From Rhodococcus phenolicus (lineage in GTDB: Bacteria > Actinomycetota > Actinomycetes > Mycobacteriales > Mycobacteriaceae): 64,000 nucleotides of DNA. The translations under genes and the position numbers were made by a program. The stretch covers positions 53,005-117,004 of the forward strand of contig NZ_LRRH01000011.1 in assembly GCF_001646785.1 (NCBI RefSeq), in the 5' to 3' direction. Positions 1 to 8,958 of the stretch are shown here, piece after piece (position 1 is the stretch's first letter; every line of letters begins with the position of its first letter). Below the pieces are notes generated by a model that did no database searches, was not told the origin of the DNA, and saw nothing but the letters and a program-made list of their open reading frames with translations.

Positions 1-817
<817 letters not shown>

Positions 818-826
818 GACGACAGT

Positions 827-842
827 ATGCAACGAGGTGCAT
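827..842. promoter_or_regulatory. Candidate PadR operator (ATGCA-N6-TGCAT)
   Basis: A perfect 5+5 inverted repeat lies 9 bases upstream of the padR start, and a further ATGCAT half-site sits at 854-859. The position fits autoregulation of the padR-fadH operon. Assignment to PadR is inferred from position only. Confidence 0.45.
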
Positions 843-872
843 ATGGACACAAATGCATAGGGCGGAAGTGGT

Positions 873-904
873 GGTTGGTATACCGAAATTTCGATACACC
901 AACC
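873..904. promoter_or_regulatory. 32-bp near-palindrome, candidate operator (site A)
   Basis: GGTTGGTATACCGAAA is mirrored by TTTCGATACACCAACC; only two of the 16 base pairs fail to match. The site sits between the divergent padR and AbiEi-like genes. Its right half is closely related to a second site at 1944-1970 downstream of the AbiEi-like gene. It looks like a binding site for a dimeric regulator, but which protein binds is not shown. Confidence 0.55.
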
Positions 905-1041
905 ATCATTGCGGGCACTTCCGGCCGGTCGGCGCCCGCGTGCAGGGACGTTGTCCACAGGTGGCAGTTCCATCCCCAGGACGAGCGAATCGAGTGGTTC
1001 TCCGGCGGATCCCGCGGTCGCGTTGCGGCACCATCGCCGGC

Positions 1042-1938
1042 ATGGAGGATCCACGAGTGTTGACGCGCGCACGACTACTCGCGGCGGGTACGTCCGCCTT
1101 CGAGATCGCTCGCGAACTTCGAACCGGCGAGCTGGTGCCGGTCGCCCACGGCGTCTACTTGCGACGGGGCGATCACGGTGCGCTCGACGGCACCGGCCGG
1201 CATCGGGTGCTCGCGCGTCATTTCGGCTCGACTCTGGACCAGGGGGAGGCGATCAGCCACATCTCGGCGGCGACGCTGCACGGGGCACCTGTCTGGAATC
1301 TCCCGCTGACGCGTGTGCACGTGTCGCGGACTCCCGGCGCCGGCGCACGGCACCGGGGACGGTTGCACATCCACACCGCGCGATGGATGGATGCAGACCT
1401 CACAGTCGTCGATGCTGTACCGGTGACGTCGGTGGCCAGGACGATCGCGGACGTCGCACGCACCGTGCCGCGCCCACAGGCGGTGATCATCGGTGATGCG
1501 CTCCTGCGCATCGATCCCGCGGCCGCGGCGTGGTTGCCACGCGTGGTGGAGGCCGCGTCGGGGCTCCACGGTGTCGCACGTGCGCGTGCGGTGGCAGGCT
1601 TCCTCGACGCACGCAGCGAGAGTGTCGGCGAGTCGTTGTCGCGGGTCCGGATCGAGGAGGCGGGCCTGCCCCGTCCGGTTCTGCAGCACGAGGTCGTCGT
1701 GCGTGACGGACGGCGTTGCCGCCTCGACTTCTTCTGGGACGAGGCCGGAGTCGTCGGAGAGTTCGACGGGGCGGGAAAATACTCGGACCGGCGCGACCTC
1801 GTCGCAGAGAAACTCCGAGAGGATGCGTTGCGCGACGTCGGGTTCGAGGTGATCCGCTGGAACTGGGCGGAGCTGGACCGTTTCGACGTGGTCGTGCGGC
1901 GGTTCGAGCGTGCTCGCGCACGGAGAAGACGACAGTGA
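1042..1938 (+). CDS. AbiEi-like antitoxin-domain / DUF559-type nuclease-fold protein
   Basis: The protein has 298 residues. The N-terminal part (LTRARLLAAGTSAFEIAREL, then GELVPVAHGVYLR) resembles the winged-helix domain annotated in actinobacteria as type IV toxin-antitoxin AbiEi-family antitoxin domain. The C-terminal part (RLDFFWDEAGVVGEFDGAGK, then EKLREDALRDVGFEVIRWNW) matches the DUF559/Vsr-like PD-(D/E)XK fold with its D, E and K residues. The ATG at 1042 was chosen because the family domain begins right after it. No adjacent AbiEii nucleotidyltransferase toxin is present, so a working toxin-antitoxin pair is unlikely. These solitary proteins are common in Rhodococcus and Mycobacterium and have no established role. 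Related palindromes lie on both sides of the gene. Confidence 0.7.
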   Translation: MEDPRVLTRARLLAAGTSAFEIARELRTGELVPVAHGVYLRRGDHGALDGTGRHRVLARHFGSTLDQGEAISHISAATLHGAPVWNLPLTRVHVSRTPGAGARHRGRLHIHTARWMDADLTVVDAVPVTSVARTIADVARTVPRPQAVIIGDALLRIDPAAAAWLPRVVEAASGLHGVARARAVAGFLDARSESVGESLSRVRIEEAGLPRPVLQHEVVVRDGRRCRLDFFWDEAGVVGEFDGAGKYSDRRDLVAEKLREDALRDVGFEVIRWNWAELDRFDVVVRRFERARARRRRQ

Positions 1939-1943
1939 CGATC

Positions 1944-1970
1944 GGTGTACCGAAATATCGGTCGTCAACC
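1944..1970. promoter_or_regulatory. Operator-like site B, related to the palindrome at 873-904
   Basis: The core TACCGAAATATCGGT, then CAACCGTCAT just beyond, repeats the core TACCGAAATTTCGAT and CAACCATCAT of site A with one base of spacing difference. It lies between the AbiEi-like gene and the MFS permease, about 30 bases upstream of the permease -10 box, where a repressor could act. The regulator is unknown. Confidence 0.45.
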
Positions 1971-2001
1971 GTCATATGGGGCAGCTCCGCGACGACCGGT
2001 T

Positions 2002-2007
2002 TAGGCT
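2002..2007 (+). promoter_or_regulatory. Predicted -10 box (TAGGCT) for the leaderless MFS gene
   Basis: TAGGCT ends six bases before the ATG at 2014, so transcription would begin at or very near the start codon. No separate ribosome binding site is visible, consistent with a leaderless message. Confidence 0.45.
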
Positions 2008-2013
2008 GCGGGA

Positions 2014-3348
2014 ATGAGCGCACACACGGCCGTTCCGGCAGGGATCGGGACGGCGACGACGCGGCGGCAGGTCTTCGCGTGGGGTCTGTGGGACTGGGGA
2101 TCGGCCGCGTTCAATGCGGTGATCCTCACGTTCGTCTTCTCCGTGTACCTCACCGACGCCGTCGGCGACGACCTGCCCGGAACCGTCTCGGCGAGTACAT
2201 GGTTGGGCTGGTCGCTCGGGATCGCCGGGTTCGTCATCGCGGTCACAGCGCCGGTCTCCGGGCAACGTTACGACGCCACCGGCCGGCGCAAACGGTCCCT
2301 CGCGGTACTCACCTTCGTCACGGTCGCGGCGATGGCCGGGATGTACTTCGTGCGCGACGACCACCACTATCTGTGGTTGGGGCTGGTCCTGCTCGGTGTC
2401 GCCTCGGTGATCGCCGAGCTCGCCCAGGTCCCGTACAACGCGATGATGCGCCAGATCTCCACCGAGGAGAACATCGGCAGGGTTTCCGGATTCGGTTGGT
2501 CCATGGGGTATTTCGGCGGCATCGTGCTGCTGCTGTTGTGCTATACCGGGTTCATCGCCGGAGACGGAGACACCCGCGGCTTCCTGGCGCTGAGTACCGA
2601 CGACGGCACCAACATCCGGCTGGTCGCGCTGCTCGCCGCCGTGTGGTTCGGCGTCTTCGCGATTCCGGTACTGCTCGCGGTCCCCGAACTGCCCCCGACC
2701 GGTGTCGATCCCGGTGCGGACAAGGGTGGCCTCGTCGAGGCATACAGGGTGCTGTGGCGCGACCTGCGTGAGCTGTGGCGCGCGGACCGTCGCACCATCT
2801 GGTTCCTGGGCGCGTCGGCCCTGTTCCGCGACGGCCTCGCCGGCGTCTTCACGTTCGGCGCGGTGCTCGCCGTGACCGTCTACGGCATCGGGTCGGGCGA
2901 CGTGCTGTTGTTCGGGGTCGCGGCGAATGTGGTGGCCGCGCTCGGCGCGCTCGTCGCCGGACGTATCGACGATCGGGTCGGCCCGAAGGCGGTCATCGTG
3001 GTCTCGCTCGCCGCGATGATCGTCGTCGGGGTGGTGCTCCTCGCGGTGTCCGGCCCGGTGATGTTCTGGATCTTCGGGCTGTTGCTGTGCCTGTTCGTCG
3101 GGCCCGCGCAAGCGTCCGCGCGCACGTTCCTCGCGCGGATCACCCCGCCGGGCCGGGAAGGCCAGATGTTCGGGCTCTACGCCACCACCGGCCGGGCGGT
3201 GTCCTTCCTTGCGCCTACGCTGTTCGGGTTCTTCGCGTGGGGATTCGGCGCGGACCGTGCGGGCATCGCCGGACTCCTCGTCGTGCTCGGCGCCGGTCTC
3301 GCGGCGTTGCTGGCCGTGCGGGCACCCGAATCGGCGGTCAGCCCTTGA
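2014..3348 (+). CDS. MFS transporter, UMF1 (Atg22-like) family
   Basis: The protein has 444 residues and about 12 hydrophobic segments. The opening VFAWGLWDWGSAAFNAVILT and the TRDT-free loop with YDATGRRK match the UMF1/Vacuole-effluxer family, where WDWG(N/S)SAF near the N-terminus is diagnostic. A central hydrophilic loop (about residues 230-270, ELPPTGVDPGADKGG) separates the two six-helix halves. Substrates of bacterial members are mostly unknown; efflux of amino acids or small metabolites is the usual guess. The gene appears leaderless, with a -10 box at 2002-2007. Its 3' end overlaps the convergent thioesterase gene by 11 bases. Confidence 0.85.
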   Translation: MSAHTAVPAGIGTATTRRQVFAWGLWDWGSAAFNAVILTFVFSVYLTDAVGDDLPGTVSASTWLGWSLGIAGFVIAVTAPVSGQRYDATGRRKRSLAVLTFVTVAAMAGMYFVRDDHHYLWLGLVLLGVASVIAELAQVPYNAMMRQISTEENIGRVSGFGWSMGYFGGIVLLLLCYTGFIAGDGDTRGFLALSTDDGTNIRLVALLAAVWFGVFAIPVLLAVPELPPTGVDPGADKGGLVEAYRVLWRDLRELWRADRRTIWFLGASALFRDGLAGVFTFGAVLAVTVYGIGSGDVLLFGVAANVVAALGALVAGRIDDRVGPKAVIVVSLAAMIVVGVVLLAVSGPVMFWIFGLLLCLFVGPAQASARTFLARITPPGREGQMFGLYATTGRAVSFLAPTLFGFFAWGFGADRAGIAGLLVVLGAGLAALLAVRAPESAVSP

Positions 3349-4165
3349 AGTAGACGAGCTGGTGGGTCGTCGCGAGCAGTTCGCCGTCGCTGCTCCACAG
3401 CTCACCGGACTGGTCGAAGTAGCCCTTGCCGAAATGCTGCGAGCGTGCAGTGCCGAGTACCGACGCGTCGGACTGGCGTGCCAGCGCGTCCGCGTCCGCG
3501 TGGAAGTAGACGGTCAAGGACACCGTTCCGGCGGGCATGTACTGCCCGCGCCGCAGGAACACCCGCGGGAAGAACACATCGCACAACGAGGTCAGTGCCG
3601 CGAAGTCCAGTGGACGCGGCGGCGCGTCCCGCACCCACAAGGTCGTCGTCGAATCAGGGTTCTCGCCGGTCTCCGGCCCCGGTACCGCGCCCTCGACGAA
3701 GCGCATCTCGTAGTTGCGCGACCACGCGATGAACTCGGGGAGCGACTGTTGCGCGACATCCTGTGCCGGGGGAGCATCGGGCGCGACGGCCTCGGTCGAC
3801 GACCAGGTGTCGCGTCGCGTGCCGAACACCGCGGTCGCGGTGGTCGTGACCGCCCCGTCCTGGGACAACTCGATCGACCAGTGCTGCGTCGACCTGTTGG
3901 TGCGCACCGGGCGCGCGGCGATCTCGAACTCACCATCCGCCAGTGGCCCGCAGTAGTTGACGGTGAGCGAGAGCGGCACGCCGAGAACCTCGGGATGCTG
4001 CTGGACCGCGCGCACCAGGGTCGCGGCCGTGATTCCGCCGAACGGTCCGACCATGTTCGCGTACGCCGGGTGGGTGCGGCCCGTGTAGCGGTGCGCGTCG
4101 GCGGCGACGAGCGAGACGGCGGCGTCGAAGACGTGGGTGTCTTCGGTGGTGTCGAGTTCGGTCAC
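3338..4165 (-). CDS. TesB-like acyl-CoA thioesterase (double hotdog)
   Basis: The protein has 275 residues. It carries HPAYANMVGPFGGITAATLV near residue 30, the usual first hotdog segment of two-domain acyl-CoA thioesterases, and a second hotdog around SLCDVFFPRVFLR to SLTVYFHADAD. The end (SQHFGKGYFDQSGELWSSDG) is typical of thioesterase-like superfamily proteins. It probably hydrolyses acyl-CoA in the cytoplasm. The GTG at 4165 follows a clear AGGAG ribosome site; longer upstream readings would cross the operator region at 4201-4214. The gene is divergent from a TetR regulator, which probably controls it. Confidence 0.8.
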   Translation of the reverse strand: MTELDTTEDTHVFDAAVSLVAADAHRYTGRTHPAYANMVGPFGGITAATLVRAVQQHPEVLGVPLSLTVNYCGPLADGEFEIAARPVRTNRSTQHWSIELSQDGAVTTTATAVFGTRRDTWSSTEAVAPDAPPAQDVAQQSLPEFIAWSRNYEMRFVEGAVPGPETGENPDSTTTLWVRDAPPRPLDFAALTSLCDVFFPRVFLRRGQYMPAGTVSLTVYFHADADALARQSDASVLGTARSQHFGKGYFDQSGELWSSDGELLATTHQLVYFKG

Positions 4166-4200
4166 GGTGGACTCCTGACGTCCCGGTGCTGGCGTTCTAA

Positions 4201-4214
4201 GTATGACAACATAC
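4201..4214. promoter_or_regulatory. Candidate TetR operator (GTATG-N4-CATAC)
   Basis: A perfect 5+5 inverted repeat, extended by A/T flanks, lies in the 92-base gap between the divergent thioesterase and TetR genes. This is where a TetR dimer would repress both. Binding is inferred. Confidence 0.55.
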
Positions 4215-4257
4215 ATAATTCGAGTAGGCAATTCCGATCGGATCGTGGGAGGGTGCG

Positions 4258-4851
4258 ATGGCACGGCGGCAGAGCGGAACCACGGGACCGCGCGCGGCGA
4301 TGACGGCCAGCGCCGTGACGTTGATGCGGGAACGCGGGGTGGCTGCGACCTCGTTCGCCGACGTCCTCGCCCACAGCGGAGCTCCCCGCGGGTCGATCTA
4401 TCACCACTTTCCCGGTGGCAAGACCCAGCTGATCGAGGAAGCCACCCGCTCGGCCGCCGATGAGCTCACCGTCAGGATCGAGCAGATCCTGGACTCGGGC
4501 GACACCGTCAGCGCGCTCCGGTGGCTCGTCGACCTGTGGCGACGAGGCCTCGAGGCCACCGGCTACGTAGCGGGCTGCCCGATCGTCGCGGCCGCCCTGG
4601 GCACCGAGGCGTCGGCCCGCGACATCGCCGGCGCCGCTTTCGTGCGCTGGAGCGAGATGATCGGCGCGCGGCTCGTCGCCGACGGCATCGACCCGGCGCG
4701 TGCCGCGACCCTCGCGACGATGATCGTCGGCGCGCTCGAAGGCGGGTTGATCGTCGCGCAGGCGCAGCGCAGTGCGGCGCCGCTGGACGCGGTCGTCGGC
4801 GAACTCGAACTGTTGTGCCGCGCTGCGGGGGCCGCGACGCCGGATACGTGA
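4258..4851 (+). CDS. TetR family regulator (LmrA/YxaF-like)
   Basis: The protein has 197 residues. The N-terminal helix-turn-helix is clear: GVAATSFADVLAHSGAPRGS then IYHHFPGGKTQLIEEA. The GSIYHHFPGGK recognition helix and the C-terminal GCPIVAAALGTEA segment match the LmrA/YxaF branch of TetR regulators. The ATG at 4258 follows GGGAGGG about six bases upstream. The gene is divergent from the thioesterase gene, with an inverted repeat between them, so it is probably a local repressor that also controls itself. The effector is unknown. Confidence 0.85.
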   Translation: MARRQSGTTGPRAAMTASAVTLMRERGVAATSFADVLAHSGAPRGSIYHHFPGGKTQLIEEATRSAADELTVRIEQILDSGDTVSALRWLVDLWRRGLEATGYVAGCPIVAAALGTEASARDIAGAAFVRWSEMIGARLVADGIDPARAATLATMIVGALEGGLIVAQAQRSAAPLDAVVGELELLCRAAGAATPDT

Positions 4852-4864
4852 GTGCGAAGACCCG

Positions 4865-5698
4865 TCACTGCCCGATGCGTGTGCGGATCGCCTCCGCCAG
4901 TGCTGCGGGTTCCTCTTCCGGAACCCAGTGACTCACATCGTCCAGGACGACGAATTCGTAGTCGGCGTCGGCGTATTCGTGGCAGCGTTCCGCGCCGGCC
5001 CGGGCCACCGCGACATCTGCGGTGCTCCACACGTAGGTGGTGGGCACCTTCACCGACGGAAGATCGCGGAAGTCGCGTCCCATCGCGCGGTACCAGTTCA
5101 GCGCCGCGGTCATCGCGCCGGGCGCAGTCAGTACCCGGACGTATTCCTCGACGGCAGCGTGGTCGGGCATCGGGCTGTACATCGCGCGCAGGCGCCGGGC
5201 GCCGTCGTCGAGCAGCACCGACTCGGCTTTGCCTTCCAGGCGCAGCAGCTTGATGTACGCCGATCGTGACTTCTGGTCCTCGTCGTGCTGCAGCGCCCAG
5301 CTGTAGGCGGCGGGATGCGGCACCGAGACCGCGGTGAATGTGCGGACGCGGTCGGGGTGGTGTGCAGCGAGGTGCCAGCCGACGACGGCGCCCCAGTCGT
5401 GCCCGGCGACGTGTGCGGTGTCGATCCCCAAACCGTCCAGCAGCCCGAGGACGTCGCCGACCAGCGCACCGATCGTGTAGGACGACACGTCGGCGGGACG
5501 GGCGCCGGGGGAGTAGCCCCGCTGGTCGGGGATGACGACGCGCAGGCCCGCCTCGGCGAGCCACCGGCCCGCATGTTCCCAGCTGCGCCCGGTTTCGGGG
5601 AAGCCGTGCAGCAGGACGAGCGGGGCGCCCTCCTGGGGGCCGGCGATACGGACGTCGAAGGTGAGGTCGCCGAGTGCGACGCGGCTGATCTCGAACAT
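4865..5698 (-). CDS. Alpha/beta hydrolase, probable epoxide hydrolase
   Basis: The protein has 277 residues with the alpha/beta-hydrolase fold. HGFPET at about residue 35 supplies the oxyanion-hole motif. GHDWGAVVGW at about residue 100 puts Asp, not Ser, at the nucleophile position, as in epoxide hydrolases and haloalkane dehalogenases. DVSHWVPEE near the C-terminus provides the catalytic His. HGFP together with HDWG favours an epoxide hydrolase. The start MFEISRVALGD was chosen by fit to the family. It lies 23 bases downstream of the FabR-like regulator on the same strand and may be co-transcribed with it. Substrate unknown; a role with unsaturated or epoxidised fatty acids would suit the neighbourhood but is inference. 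Confidence 0.8.
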   Translation of the reverse strand: MFEISRVALGDLTFDVRIAGPQEGAPLVLLHGFPETGRSWEHAGRWLAEAGLRVVIPDQRGYSPGARPADVSSYTIGALVGDVLGLLDGLGIDTAHVAGHDWGAVVGWHLAAHHPDRVRTFTAVSVPHPAAYSWALQHDEDQKSRSAYIKLLRLEGKAESVLLDDGARRLRAMYSPMPDHAAVEEYVRVLTAPGAMTAALNWYRAMGRDFRDLPSVKVPTTYVWSTADVAVARAGAERCHEYADADYEFVVLDDVSHWVPEEEPAALAEAIRTRIGQ

Positions 5699-5721
5699 GG
5701 CGCCACCGTACGGTGCGGGGT

Positions 5722-6366
5722 TCACTCGTGGGTGGGTTTCCACGCCCCCATGCCGAGGATGATCAGACGCATTTGCTTCTCGCCGCGGGTGATCACGGCC
5801 GCCTCGTCCGGCCCACCCGGCGTTTCGACGGCGAGCAGTTCGACGGCCACCTCGAGCAGGGCGACGACGAGCAGGGCCGCAGCCATCTCCAGGTCGTCGT
5901 CGCTCCACCCGTCCAGCCCCGGCATCCCACCGAGGTCGAGCGCGAGTTCCCCTGTGAGCAATCGCAATTCGTCGTTGACGGCCCGGGACACCTCGGGTGA
6001 ACCACCGTGTCGTTCGCGGGCCAGGAATCGGAACGAGGCCTCGTGCGCGCGGATCTGCTCGACCAGCACGGCCAGCGACGCCCGGGCGTTGTCGCCCGCG
6101 CTCCGGGCGCGGCGGGCGTCACGCAGTACCTGCCGCAGGACACGCATCGTGTCGGCGGCCAGGGTGACGCCGAGTTCGTCCATCGACGCGAAGTGGCGAT
6201 AGAACGCGGTGGGGACGATCCCGGCTTCGCGAGCGACCTCGCGCAGGCTCACCGTCGAGAAGCTCCGGTCTGCCGCCAGCGCGAGTGCGGCATCGAGCAG
6301 GGTGCGGCGCGTGCGTTCCTTGCGGGCCGCCCTGGTGGTGGGTTCGGGGACGGGGGCTACGGACAC
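5722..6366 (-). CDS. TetR family repressor, FabR/DesT-like, probable regulator of fatty acid desaturation
   Basis: The protein has 214 residues. RKERTRRTLLDAALALAADR then FSTVSLREVAREAGIVPTAF and YRHFASMDELG follow Escherichia coli FabR almost residue by residue over the DNA-binding domain. LRQVLRDARR and FRFLARERHGGS continue the match in the ligand domain. FabR and Pseudomonas DesT sense acyl-CoA/acyl-ACP saturation and repress unsaturated fatty acid genes. This gene is divergent from a ferredoxin reductase-desaturase operon, the same arrangement as DesT with its desaturase. A FabR-like palindrome lies at 6469-6486 in the target promoter. The GTG at 6366 is the best-fitting start; longer upstream readings would cross the promoter. 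Confidence 0.85.
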   Translation of the reverse strand: MSVAPVPEPTTRAARKERTRRTLLDAALALAADRSFSTVSLREVAREAGIVPTAFYRHFASMDELGVTLAADTMRVLRQVLRDARRARSAGDNARASLAVLVEQIRAHEASFRFLARERHGGSPEVSRAVNDELRLLTGELALDLGGMPGLDGWSDDDLEMAAALLVVALLEVAVELLAVETPGGPDEAAVITRGEKQMRLIILGMGAWKPTHE

Positions 6367-6468
6367 GGACCCGAGTCTAGGCAGAGCGGCCTCCAGGAAT
6401 CGAATACCGGTGTAACGGGCGTCACATGCGTGTTGACAGGCGGCGGGTGGGTGCTGCAACACTATTTG

Positions 6469-6486
6469 AGTGTACAAGTGTGCACT
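6469..6486. promoter_or_regulatory. FabR/DesT-like operator upstream of the desaturase operon
   Basis: AGTGTACAAGTGTGCACT is an imperfect palindrome (14 of 18 positions symmetric) of the AGYGTACA-N2-TGT form known for FabR sites. It lies between a TTGACA -35-like box (6433-6438) and the ribosome binding site at 6502-6507 of the ferredoxin reductase gene, overlapping the expected transcription start. It fits repression by the divergent FabR-like protein. Confidence 0.65.
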
Positions 6487-6514
6487 TAAATCGGATCGGT
6501 CGGGAGGTCCCGCA

Positions 6515-7618
6515 ATGGTCGTCTCACCCCTCACACGCGTCGGAGCCGGACGGCGTACAGCGAACGTGTTCACCGGCGCCCTGCGGCTGATGTCCTGGCC
6601 GCACCACCCGGATCGCTACCTGGAACTGCTGGATCCGCTGCTCACCACGCAGAGCACCCGCGCGCGGATCGTCGATGTCGACCGCACGGTGCCGGGGATG
6701 ATCACACTCACGCTCCGTCCCGGGCGGCGTTGCCGGTTCGAGGCCGGCCAGCACATCCAATTCGGCGTCGTCGTCGACGGAGTCCGGCACACCCGCTGCT
6801 ACTCGCCGTCGAATTCGCAGCACGCCGACGACCGGATCGTCCTCACCGTGCGTGCCCACCCCGACGGCGTCGTGTCCCGCTACCTGCACGAATCCGCCGA
6901 GCCGGGTGACGTCGTCGACCTCGGCCCTGCGGCCGGCGACTTCGTTCTCCCACCGGTCCGGTCGGACCGCCTGCTGCTCATCAGCGGAGGCAGCGGCATC
7001 ACCCCGGTGCTGTCGATGCTGCACACGCTCGCCGACGAACGGCACACCGGTGCGGTCACCTTCCTGCACTACGCCCGTACCGCCGCCGACGTGCCCCAGC
7101 GCGCGCGCCTCGACGAACTCGCCGCTCGCGCCAACGTCGAGGTCGTCCTCGCTCACACCCGGGGAGACGGCGGCCATCTGCACGGCCGGTTCTGCCGCGA
7201 ACACCTCGACGCCGTCGTCCCGTGGTTCCCCGGCACCGCCACCTATGCGTGCGGCCCGGCGGGGCTGACCGCGAGCGTCCGCGAGGTCTACCGCGACGCC
7301 GGTGCTGAACAACATTTGCGCACCGAGGAATTCACCCTGCCTGCCGTCACGGTCGCCGGTGGTGCCGAAGGTACGGTCAGCTTCACCACGTCCGGAGTGG
7401 TTGCGGACAACACCGGCAGGACACTGCTGGAACAGGCCGAATCCGCCGGTCTGCGGCCCGACCACGGGTGCCGCATGGGCATCTGCCATACCTGCACCAC
7501 GGTCCGCCGATCCGGATGCACCCGCGACGTCCGCACCGGCGAACTCGATTCCGAACCCGACGCCCGCATCCGGATCTGCGTCAACGCGCCGGTCGGTGAC
7601 GTCGCGGTCGATCTCTAG
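6515..7618 (+). CDS. Ferredoxin reductase with C-terminal 2Fe-2S domain, electron donor to the desaturase
   Basis: The protein has 367 residues. The order is an FAD-binding domain (TRCYSPSNS, about residues 85-95), an NAD(P)-binding domain (LLISGGSGITPVLSML, about 155-170, and YACGPAGL), and a plant-type 2Fe-2S domain with CRMGICHTC plus a later Cys. This matches M. tuberculosis Rv3230c, which passes electrons to the stearoyl-CoA desaturase DesA3. The ATG at 6515 follows GGGAGG with seven bases of spacing. It is the first gene of an operon with the desaturase, and the FabR-like operator lies just upstream. It is cytoplasmic or membrane-peripheral. Confidence 0.88.
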   Translation: MVVSPLTRVGAGRRTANVFTGALRLMSWPHHPDRYLELLDPLLTTQSTRARIVDVDRTVPGMITLTLRPGRRCRFEAGQHIQFGVVVDGVRHTRCYSPSNSQHADDRIVLTVRAHPDGVVSRYLHESAEPGDVVDLGPAAGDFVLPPVRSDRLLLISGGSGITPVLSMLHTLADERHTGAVTFLHYARTAADVPQRARLDELAARANVEVVLAHTRGDGGHLHGRFCREHLDAVVPWFPGTATYACGPAGLTASVREVYRDAGAEQHLRTEEFTLPAVTVAGGAEGTVSFTTSGVVADNTGRTLLEQAESAGLRPDHGCRMGICHTCTTVRRSGCTRDVRTGELDSEPDARIRICVNAPVGDVAVDL

Positions 7619-7680
7619 ACCGGCTTCGCTCCTCGGAGCGCAGCCGATCACCCGATCTTTCGAACCCTTTGGAGGACATC

Positions 7681-8946
7681 ATGTTCGGATTGTCCCTACC
7701 GTCGATTCCCTTCCTGCCGTTCCTGTCCGGAAGCCGTGCACCCGACCCGGATCCGGTGGTCCTGAGTCGTGAGCAGGTCGAGGACATCGGCCGCGAACTC
7801 GACGCCCTGCGCGATCGCACGGTGGCCTCGCTCGGAGCCGACGACCGCGAATACATCTACCGGGTCATCAAGGCGCAGAGAGGATTCGAGGTGGCGGGGC
7901 GTGGCCTGCTGTTCCTAGGCTTCCTGCCACCGGCGTGGATCGCGGGTGTCGCCGCACTGAGCGTGTCGAAGATCCTCGACAACATGGAGATCGGGCACAA
8001 CGTGATGCACGGTCAGTACGACTGGATGCGCGAGCCCGGACTGAACTCGCGTGTCTTCGAATGGGACACGGTGTGCCCCTCGGATCAGTGGCGGCACTCG
8101 CACAACTACGTCCACCACACATACACGAACATCCTCGACATGGACCGCGACATCGGGTACGGCATTCTGCGCATGGATCCCGCACAGCCGTGGAAGCCGT
8201 ACTACCTGGGCAACCCGCTCTACGCCGCGGCACTGATGCTGCTGTTCGAATGGGGCGTGATGCTGCACGACGCCGAAGCCGATCGCCTGTTGGCCGGCAA
8301 GCGCGACCTCCGCGAACTCGGCCCCCTCGCGCGCGGCTGGTGGCACAAGGCCGGACGGCAGGTGCTCAAGGACTATCTTGTGTTCCCGCTGCTCACCGGA
8401 CCATTGTTCGTTCCCACCCTGCTCGGCAATGCGACCGCGAATCTGGTGCGCAACGTGTGGGCGTTCTCCGTCATCTTCTGCGGGCACTTCCCGTCCGGCG
8501 TGCAATCGTTCACCGAGGAGGAAACCGCCGACGAGACGCGTGGCGAATGGTACGTGCGACAGTTGCTGGGCAGCGCGAACATCACCGGATCGCCGCTCAT
8601 GCACCTGATGACCGGCAATCTGTCGCACCAGATCGAACACCACTTGTTCCCGGACCTGCCGGCCCGCCGCTACCCGGAGATCGCCCCGCAGGTGCGGGCG
8701 CTGTGCGAGAAGCACGGTCTGCCCTACAACACGGGGGGCCTGCTCCGGCAGGTCGCGTCGGTGTGGCGCAAGATCTTCACGCTGGCGCTGCCGCCGTCCT
8801 GGGTGTCCGAACCGTCCGAGAGCTCGGTCGTGATCGAGCGACGCCCCCGTCCCGCACAGTCGGATCCTGTCCCCACCGCGGAGCGCAGGGCCGACGCGGC
8901 GCGAACGGCAGAACCTCCGCGTACCCTCGTCCACGACACCGTCTGA
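7681..8946 (+). CDS. Membrane fatty acid (acyl-CoA) desaturase, DesA3-like
   Basis: The protein has 421 residues. Three histidine boxes of the non-haem di-iron desaturases are visible: HNVMH at residues 106-110, HSHNYVHH at 139-146 and HQIEHH at 316-321. Hydrophobic segments near residues 72-97 and 180-200, and others, fit an integral membrane enzyme. The family introduces a double bond, usually delta-9, into stearoyl- or palmitoyl-CoA using electrons from the partner reductase encoded just upstream. GGAGG at 7670-7674 supports the ATG at 7681. The hydrophilic C-terminal tail of about 60 residues, rich in Arg, Pro and Ala, lies beyond the catalytic part. The FabR-like repressor probably sets expression according to membrane lipid state. 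Confidence 0.9.
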   Translation: MFGLSLPSIPFLPFLSGSRAPDPDPVVLSREQVEDIGRELDALRDRTVASLGADDREYIYRVIKAQRGFEVAGRGLLFLGFLPPAWIAGVAALSVSKILDNMEIGHNVMHGQYDWMREPGLNSRVFEWDTVCPSDQWRHSHNYVHHTYTNILDMDRDIGYGILRMDPAQPWKPYYLGNPLYAAALMLLFEWGVMLHDAEADRLLAGKRDLRELGPLARGWWHKAGRQVLKDYLVFPLLTGPLFVPTLLGNATANLVRNVWAFSVIFCGHFPSGVQSFTEEETADETRGEWYVRQLLGSANITGSPLMHLMTGNLSHQIEHHLFPDLPARRYPEIAPQVRALCEKHGLPYNTGGLLRQVASVWRKIFTLALPPSWVSEPSESSVVIERRPRPAQSDPVPTAERRADAARTAEPPRTLVHDTV

Positions 8947-8958
8947 GGGGATGAACGC

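Noticed and set aside
1042..1938. Complete type IV toxin-antitoxin system
   Set aside because: No AbiEii-type nucleotidyltransferase gene lies beside the AbiEi-like gene; neighbours are a PadR and an MFS gene.
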